From Gilvimarinus sp. 2_MG-2023 (GTDB lineage Bacteria; Pseudomonadota; Gammaproteobacteria; Pseudomonadales; Cellvibrionaceae): 54,502 bases of DNA. A program made the position numbers and the translations under genes. Positions 52,294-54,502 of this stretch are shown one piece after another (position 1 is the first letter of the stretch; the number at the start of each line of letters is the position of its first letter). Under the pieces are notes generated by a model, which was not told where the DNA came from, ran no database searches, and worked only from the letters and a program-made list of their open reading frames with translations. The stretch spans positions 1 to 54,502 of the forward strand of contig NZ_JAUOQM010000007.1 in assembly GCF_030547685.1 (NCBI RefSeq). Direction: 5' to 3'.

Positions 52294-52311
52294 GCGCCTT
52301 GCCCAAGGCGC
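52294..52311. terminator. Hairpin between HAD gene and convergent mutM
   Basis: GCGCCTT (52294-52300) and AAGGCGC (52305-52311) form a seven-pair stem with a GCCC loop in the 111-base gap between convergent genes. No T tract, so the terminator role rests on position. Confidence 0.4.
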
Positions 52312-52353
52312 TTGTGTGGCGGCAGAGAGTGACAAAATTAACGGCATAGAGCA

Positions 52354-53178
52354 CTAGCGCTGGCAGGCGGTACAATACACCGTGGCGCGCTGCCCAAGTT
52401 TGATTTCTTTAAGCGTTTTCGCGCAACCGGTACAGGGCTCACCACCGCGGCCATAGACATTTAGTTGTTGTTTAAAGTAACCCGGCTTACCATCGCCGCC
52501 GACAAAATCACGCAGGGTGGTTCCCCCTTGCTCGATTGACCGGTCGAGCACAAATTTAATCCGGGTCACCAGAGCTTCACATTCGCGCCGCGATAAGCTG
52601 CCCGCCTTGCGAATGGGCTTAATTCCCGCCATAAAAAGCGCTTCATTGGCGTAAATGTTCCCCACCCCCACCACAATTTTACTGTCCATTAAAAACGTTT
52701 TAATGGCTGCTGTTTTTTTGCGGCTGCGAGAAAATAATAGTTCGGCATTGAACTCATCCGTTAATGGCTCCGGCCCTAAGTTCTGCAACAATTTGTGTTC
52801 CAGCGCATCACCCGCCTGCCCCCCCGCTTGCCAGAGTATCGATCCAAACCGGCGCGGGTCGTGATAGCGCAGGGTTTGCTCGGCAAACTCAATATCGACA
52901 TGGTCATGGCTGCCCGGCGGTGTTCCTCGGGGCACCAGGCGCAAGCTGCCCGACATACCCAGGTGAATCAGCACCGTGCCTTCTGTCACCTGCAAGAGTA
53001 AATACTTGCCGCGACGGCCGACGCTTTTAATACGGCGCCCCACCAAAGTCTGGGCGAGTATATCCGGCACCGGCCAGCGCAAACTGGGCTGGCGGACCGC
53101 AATTTTACAAACACGTCGACCGAGAATATGCGGCTCGATACCTCGGCGAGTGGTTTCAACTTCGGGTAACTCAGGCAT
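52354..53178 (-). CDS. mutM: Formamidopyrimidine-DNA glycosylase
   Basis: A 274-residue base-excision repair enzyme for 8-oxoguanine and ring-opened purines. The catalytic N terminus [13 protein letters not shown] (Pro after Met removal and Glu), GRRGKYLLL lysine loop, helix-two-turn-helix [20 protein letters not shown] and C-terminal zinc finger (CTGCAKTL...YCTACQR) are all intact. AGGA lies upstream of the ATG. Divergent from the hydantoinase gene. Confidence 0.97.
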   Translation of the reverse strand: MPELPEVETTRRGIEPHILGRRVCKIAVRQPSLRWPVPDILAQTLVGRRIKSVGRRGKYLLLQVTEGTVLIHLGMSGSLRLVPRGTPPGSHDHVDIEFAEQTLRYHDPRRFGSILWQAGGQAGDALEHKLLQNLGPEPLTDEFNAELLFSRSRKKTAAIKTFLMDSKIVVGVGNIYANEALFMAGIKPIRKAGSLSRRECEALVTRIKFVLDRSIEQGGTTLRDFVGGDGKPGYFKQQLNVYGRGGEPCTGCAKTLKEIKLGQRATVYCTACQR

Positions 53179-53294
53179 GGTGTCCTATCAAAAAAGCGTT
53201 ATTTAGCCAAACTTTGCGATAAGAGTGAACAGCAATATCACTTTAATCGACCATTTCGTACAATGGCCCCTCTATTATTGGCGAGGCTTGCTCT

Positions 53295-54502
53295 ATGTTG
53301 CTGGGTGTTGATACCGGTGGAACCTTTACCGACTTTGTCGTGATCGACCAGGGGCAATTGCGGGTTCACAAAGTGCTCTCAACCCCCGAGTGCCCAGAGC
53401 AGGCCATCTTACAGGGTATCGAACAGCTGGGACTCACACCCAATATCCGTGAGGGTGACATCGCCATTGTGCACGGCAGTACCGTAGCGACCAATGCTGC
53501 GCTGGAGCGCAAAGGGGTGACCACACTGTATGTCACTAACCGCGGCTTAGCCGACCTACTCAGTATCGGCCGACAGACCCGCGCTGAGCTCTACAACCTC
53601 ACCCCGGCGGCTCCCGAGCCACCGGTTGAGCCAGCTCTGTGTGTGGAAGTCGGTGCGCGCCTGGCCGCAAACGGTGAGCGCCTCGAGCCACTCACCAGCG
53701 ATGACATCGAACGTTTACAGTCGGCAATCGCCAAGCACCGACCGCAGGCGGTGGCGATAAATTTACTCTACTCTTTTCTCGACGACGGCGATGAAATAGC
53801 GCTGCAACAGGCCTGCCCCGAGAAGATATTTGTCAGCCGCTCCTCTTTTGTCCTGCCCGAATACGGTGAGTACGAGCGCGGTATTGCCACCTGGCTCAAT
53901 GCTTACTTAGGCCCCAAGGTACAGGGGTACCTACAGCGTTTAGCCCAGGGCGTCAGCCCCTGCCCACTGGGAGTGATGCAGAGCTCGGGCGGTACCATTG
54001 ACGCGCAACAAGCCGGCAACCGCGCGGTGAATTTGCTGTTATCCGGCCCGGCCGGAGGCTTGGCTGCGGCGCTGTTTATCGCCCGTCAGCGCGGCGGTGA
54101 TGGCAAGCCGGAGCCCCTGCTTACTTTCGACATGGGCGGCACCTCCACCGATGTCGCCATGATCATCGACCAGCTACAGCTCACCAACCAAGGCCGCCTG
54201 GGCCCATACCCAGTGGCGGTACCCATGGTGGATATGCACACCATTGGCGCCGGCGGTGGCAGTATCGCTCAGGTGGATGCCGGGGGCTTGTTGCACGTTG
54301 GCCCCGAGTCGGCCGGTGCGCATCCCGGTCCCGCTTGCTATGGTAAGGGCGGCACACAAGTCACCGTGACCGACGCCAACGCCTATTTGGGGCGCTTGCG
54401 GCCCGAGTATTTTCTCGGCGGCGCCATGCCCTTAGATCAGTCAGCGGCCGAACAAGCCATTGCGCAGCTGGCGGCAGACTTAAAATTGCCCGCGCTGCAA
54501 AC
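53295..54502 (+). CDS. Hydantoinase/oxoprolinase family protein, N-terminal part (3' truncated by window)
   Basis: An open frame from ATG 53295 to the window end, 402 residues without a stop. It begins MLLGVDTGGTFTDFVVID, the ASKHA nucleotide-binding strand of HyuA-type enzymes, with IVHGSTVATNAALERKG, LLSGPAGGLAAA, LLTFDMGGTSTDVAMI and GPACYGKGGTQVTVTDANAYLGRL. Such ATP-dependent enzymes open hydantoins, 5-oxoproline or, as acetone carboxylase-like subunits, activate ketones. Whether a HyuB subunit follows cannot be seen. Visible sequence is intact and normal. Substrate unknown. Confidence 0.9.
   Translation, partial: MLLGVDTGGTFTDFVVIDQGQLRVHKVLSTPECPEQAILQGIEQLGLTPNIREGDIAIVHGSTVATNAALERKGVTTLYVTNRGLADLLSIGRQTRAELYNLTPAAPEPPVEPALCVEVGARLAANGERLEPLTSDDIERLQSAIAKHRPQAVAINLLYSFLDDGDEIALQQACPEKIFVSRSSFVLPEYGEYERGIATWLNAYLGPKVQGYLQRLAQGVSPCPLGVMQSSGGTIDAQQAGNRAVNLLLSGPAGGLAAALFIARQRGGDGKPEPLLTFDMGGTSTDVAMIIDQLQLTNQGRLGPYPVAVPMVDMHTIGAGGGSIAQVDAGGLLHVGPESAGAHPGPACYGKGGTQVTVTDANAYLGRLRPEYFLGGAMPLDQSAAEQAIAQLAADLKLPALQ

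Overview
The window looks like a chromosomal segment of a marine, polysaccharide-degrading gammaproteobacterium. Housekeeping gene order is close to that of Pseudomonas (gmk-rpoZ-spoT-ridA ... oxyR-recG-YbaK/HDOD gene ... ubiC-ubiA-phoB-phoR), and a yrfG-hslR-hslO block with nudE nearby is also conserved. With a GH20 hexosaminidase, a GH5-family protein, a cadherin/Ig-type adhesin and assimilatory nitrite reductase, a Cellvibrionaceae-like organism is my best guess. The genus cannot be fixed from sequence alone. No rRNA, tRNA, insertion sequence, prophage or CRISPR array was seen.

Layout. (1) 1-8009: the tail of a large Ig-repeat surface protein, a TPR/sulfotransferase fusion, then TolC, ABC and HlyD type I secretion proteins in one tight operon; the combination recalls the RaxST/RaxABC sulfation-plus-secretion system. 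(2) 8093-10385: an FKBP isomerase, a two-gene toxin-antitoxin-like module (HTH protein plus AbiEii-like nucleotidyltransferase) with a 24-bp palindrome at its head, and a DUF488 gene. (3) 10437-19479: two divergent arms around an RpiR regulator: symporter, RidA, N-acyl-D-amino-acid deacylase on one side; a fold-III PLP dehydratase, GH20 hexosaminidase and SMP-30 lactonase on the other. Together these fit uptake and breakdown of oxidised chitin ends (N-acetyl-D-glucosaminate). (4) 19576-34541: a housekeeping block for GMP and ppGpp metabolism, RNA polymerase omega, oxidative-stress control, DNA repair, ubiquinone synthesis and phosphate sensing, with a decayed HU gene and a Pho-box-like site upstream of phoB.

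(5) 34702-38837: a GH5-family protein that lacks its acid/base glutamate, two small conserved proteins, a DUF885 metallopeptidase-like protein and an unknown exported protein. (6) 38935-44426: MipA/OmpV, Hsp33, a DUF4124 protein, HslR, GMP/IMP nucleotidase, an exported alpha/beta hydrolase, NudE and a small unknown protein. (7) 44442-50347: molybdenum cofactor genes moaB and moaA, divergent from a cobA-nirB-nirD operon that carries a near-consensus sigma-54 promoter and NtrC-like upstream repeats. (8) 50611-54502: a CsgG-family exported protein, a HAD phosphatase, MutM, and the start of a hydantoinase/oxoprolinase cut by the window edge.

Most genes have a Shine-Dalgarno-supported start. Where the longest possible reading frame started too early I moved the start and said why.
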